Position numbers and translations under genes: made by a program
Source: Nocardioides sp.
Lineage (GTDB): Bacteria > Actinomycetota > Actinomycetes > Propionibacteriales > Nocardioidaceae
NCBI GenBank assembly: GCA_021166815.1
Contig: JAJPEO010000207.1
Coordinates: forward strand, 1 to 8,674
Reading direction: 5' to 3'
Length of the DNA stretch: 8,674 nt
Shown: positions 5,615 to 8,674 of the stretch, piece by piece
Layout of the letters: every line of letters starts with the position of its first letter
Position numbering within the stretch: position 1 is the first letter of the stretch
Notes under the pieces: model-generated
Seen by the model: the letters and a program-made list of their open reading frames with translations, nothing else
Told to the model about the DNA's origin: nothing
Database searches by the model: none

Positions 5615-6840
5615 CGCGGGGCTCCTTCCGGGGAGTCGGTGTCGGTCTCGAGCACCTGCTGGAGCTCGCGCCGGGCACGGTCGAAGAGGAATCCGGTGGC
5701 CAGGAACACCGTGCCGAGCACGACGAACAGCCAGGCGCCCGTCACGATCGGGGCGAAGACGGCGAAGCTCTGGAAGGTCGTGAAGACGACCAGCCCCGCC
5801 ATGGCCAGCCAGGTGATGGCCGGGTGGTCGCGGATCGTGCCGAGGGCCACCAGGACCACGGCCAGCAGGACGTAGGCGCCGACGCTCACGATGGCGTGGC
5901 CCCAGTCGCTGGCGTCGATGTTGTCGGTGTCGGTGCCGGTCGTCCACGAGGCGATGCCGAAGGCGACCAGGAGCGTCACGGCGGCGCCGACCGGCTCGAG
6001 GGCCCGGGTGCCGCGCCGCAGCACGACGGCGGCGGTGCCGACGACGGCAGCGGCCACGGCCTCGGCGATGAGCCAGCCGCTCCACCGGATGTCGTCGTTG
6101 CCGATGTCGGGGATCGCCGCGGCGAACAGGGTGACCAGCGCCAGGCCGGCGGCGACCAGGCGCCACAGCCAGGCGAACGAGGGCTTCCACGCGTCGCTCA
6201 CCACGGCCAGGCCGGCGGCGGTGACGGCGCCGAGGCCGAACACCACGACGACGGTCAGGCCGCTGGCGTCGGTCCACAGGGGTTGGGCGATCCACCAGAA
6301 CAGGCCGGTGCCGACGCCGACCAGGAGCGGCATGAACGCCCTGGTGACGTGGGCGTGGAGGAGGGCCCCTGCGGCCCAGACCCCCATGAGCGTCGGCTCG
6401 TAGGCGGGGACCTGCAGGGACTGGGCGGCCTGGAAGATCGTGGCGCCGAAGGCCAGGGCGGCCATCAGGCGTACCGCTCCGACGACCGGCCGGGAGGTCC
6501 CGCGGGCGGCGAGCGCCTCGCCGCCGGCCAGCAGGGCGAGCCACAGCACGGCGACGAACGCGAAGCGGACCGAGGGGGAGAAGCGGTCGAGGTTGGCGGC
6601 GACCAGCCAGATGAGGCCGATGCCGACGAACCCGCCGCCGAGGGCGAGCAGGATGCGGCCCAGGCTCAGCCGGACGCCCAGCCGGGACCTCTCGTGGTAG
6701 CTGCCCAGGATCGCAGAGGCCTGGGGCGCGGAGACGAGACCGGCGTCCTGCCACAGGGGGATCTCGTGGCGCAGCCAGGCGAGCTGGTCGGGCCGGACCT
6801 CCCTGGGGGCGCCGAGCGGAGTCGGGGTGTAGGTGTCCAT
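5611..6840 (-). CDS. DUF2157 multi-pass membrane protein
   Basis: 409 aa. A soluble N-terminal DUF2157 segment (about 18-58, with WLRHEIPLWQDAGLVS at 22-37 and a SYHER motif at 47-51) is followed by a long hydrophobic part with roughly ten membrane segments, beginning near residues 62-82 and 93-113. A short polar tail follows. ATG 6840 has AGGAGG (plus-strand 6849-6854) 8 nt upstream. The gene overlaps its partner GDYXXLXY gene by 4 bp (ATGA) in a two-gene operon convergent with the sulfur-carrier operon and divergent from groEL. No catalytic motif is visible; transport or an envelope function is conceivable but unsupported. Confidence 0.9.
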   Translation of the reverse strand: MDTYTPTPLGAPREVRPDQLAWLRHEIPLWQDAGLVSAPQASAILGSYHERSRLGVRLSLGRILLALGGGFVGIGLIWLVAANLDRFSPSVRFAFVAVLWLALLAGGEALAARGTSRPVVGAVRLMAALAFGATIFQAAQSLQVPAYEPTLMGVWAAGALLHAHVTRAFMPLLVGVGTGLFWWIAQPLWTDASGLTVVVVFGLGAVTAAGLAVVSDAWKPSFAWLWRLVAAGLALVTLFAAAIPDIGNDDIRWSGWLIAEAVAAAVVGTAAVVLRRGTRALEPVGAAVTLLVAFGIASWTTGTDTDNIDASDWGHAIVSVGAYVLLAVVLVALGTIRDHPAITWLAMAGLVVFTTFQSFAVFAPIVTGAWLFVVLGTVFLATGFLFDRARRELQQVLETDTDSPEGAPR

Positions 6841-6899
6841 GGCTCCAGCCTCCTCCTCGGCGGCGTCGGGCGCCTGAGTAGGAAGACCTGAACTTCGTG

Positions 6900-6916
6900 T
6901 TGTCCAGACCAGTCGC
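6900..6916. promoter_or_regulatory. Shared 17-bp motif, copy 2 (DasR/GntR-like)
   Basis: TTGTCCAGACCAGTCGC repeats the 1424-1440 motif with two changes. Its first 12 bases match the DasR-type consensus TGGTCTAGACCA at 10 of 12. It lies 60 bp upstream of the DUF2157 start on the minus strand and about 30 bp upstream of the groEL promoter, so it could affect either. No regulator gene is in the window. Confidence 0.35.
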
Positions 6917-6943
6917 GAACAGCCTTGGGCGAGACGGGTGGCG

Positions 6944-6970
6944 TTTGCACTCTCACCGGTCGAGTGCTAA
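6944..6970. promoter_or_regulatory. CIRCE operator 1 (HrcA site)
   Basis: TTTGCACTC (6944-6952), a 9-nt spacer, then GAGTGCTAA (6962-6970). This matches the CIRCE consensus TTAGCACTC-N9-GAGTGCTAA at 17 of 18 arm positions. HrcA bound here represses groEL until heat stress. hrcA itself is not in the window. Confidence 0.95.
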
Positions 6971-6973
6971 ACA
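6944..6973 (+). promoter_or_regulatory. Probable groEL promoter embedded in CIRCE 1
   Basis: -35 TTTGCA (6944-6949), an 18-nt spacer and -10 TAAACA (6968-6973). The elements lie within and at the edge of CIRCE 1, the usual arrangement for HrcA-controlled promoters. The -10 is a weak match; the predicted start is near 6980, giving a leader of about 150 nt. Confidence 0.5.
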
Positions 6974-6978
6974 TGACG

Positions 6979-7005
6979 CTGGCACTCTCATATGGAGAGT
7001 GACAA
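6979..7005. promoter_or_regulatory. CIRCE operator 2, degenerate
   Basis: CTGGCACTC (6979-6987), exactly 9 nt, then GAGTGACAA (6997-7005): 14 of 18 arm positions match CIRCE. Its inner part also forms a perfect inverted repeat CACTCTC/GAGAGTG around ATATG. It starts 8 nt after CIRCE 1, at about the predicted transcription start, so a second HrcA dimer could reinforce repression. Confidence 0.8.

Positions 7006-8674
<1,669 letters not shown>

Noticed and set aside
5824..6891. 355-codon plus-strand open frame opposite DUF2157
   Set aside because: Gly/Asp/Ala-rich composition and no domain; the minus-strand frame has clear membrane segments, a ribosome site and ATGA coupling.

Overview
The window is high-GC DNA with strong third-position G/C bias. 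Its closest matches in my memory are actinobacterial: a GroEL2-type chaperonin, a DUF3263 protein, a LytR_C protein and a CysO-like sulfur carrier. I infer a Nocardioides-like actinobacterium. Genus is inference only. It looks like ordinary chromosome; I see no insertion sequence, phage gene, CRISPR array, tRNA or rRNA.

Layout. (1) 1-1337, minus strand: otsA, trehalose-6-phosphate synthase, with its C-terminus cut off by the window edge and a probable leaderless start. (2) 1338-1530: divergent regulatory region with a good promoter, an inverted repeat and a motif that recurs at 6900. (3) 1531-2366, plus: DUF3263 protein followed by a membrane-anchored LytR_C protein. (4) 2410-3246, plus: otsB, trehalose-6-phosphatase. 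OtsA and OtsB together make trehalose from UDP-glucose and glucose-6-phosphate. (5) 3247-3498: overlapping hairpin and palindrome, a promoter, and a full-length SAM-I (S-box) riboswitch whose P1 helix ends directly against the ribosome binding site. (6) 3499-5091, plus: a threonine-synthase-family PLP enzyme and a CysO/MoaD-like sulfur carrier ending in Gly-Gly. (7) 5096-5114: hairpin terminator between convergent operons. (8) 5105-6840, minus: a translationally coupled membrane pair, DUF2157 then GDYXXLXY. (9) 6841-7133: control region with two tandem CIRCE operators. (10) 7134-8674, plus: groEL2, cut off near its C-terminus, with no groES beside it.

The most interesting unit is region 5-6. 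A SAM riboswitch on a plain threonine synthase would be odd. With a sulfur carrier as the second gene, it fits a methionine route in which the PLP enzyme makes homocysteine from O-phosphohomoserine and the carrier's thiocarboxylate (the MetM/MetO system that I recall being reported in Streptomyces). I therefore favour MetM/MetO over thrC, while noting that automatic annotation would say threonine synthase plus MoaD/ThiS.
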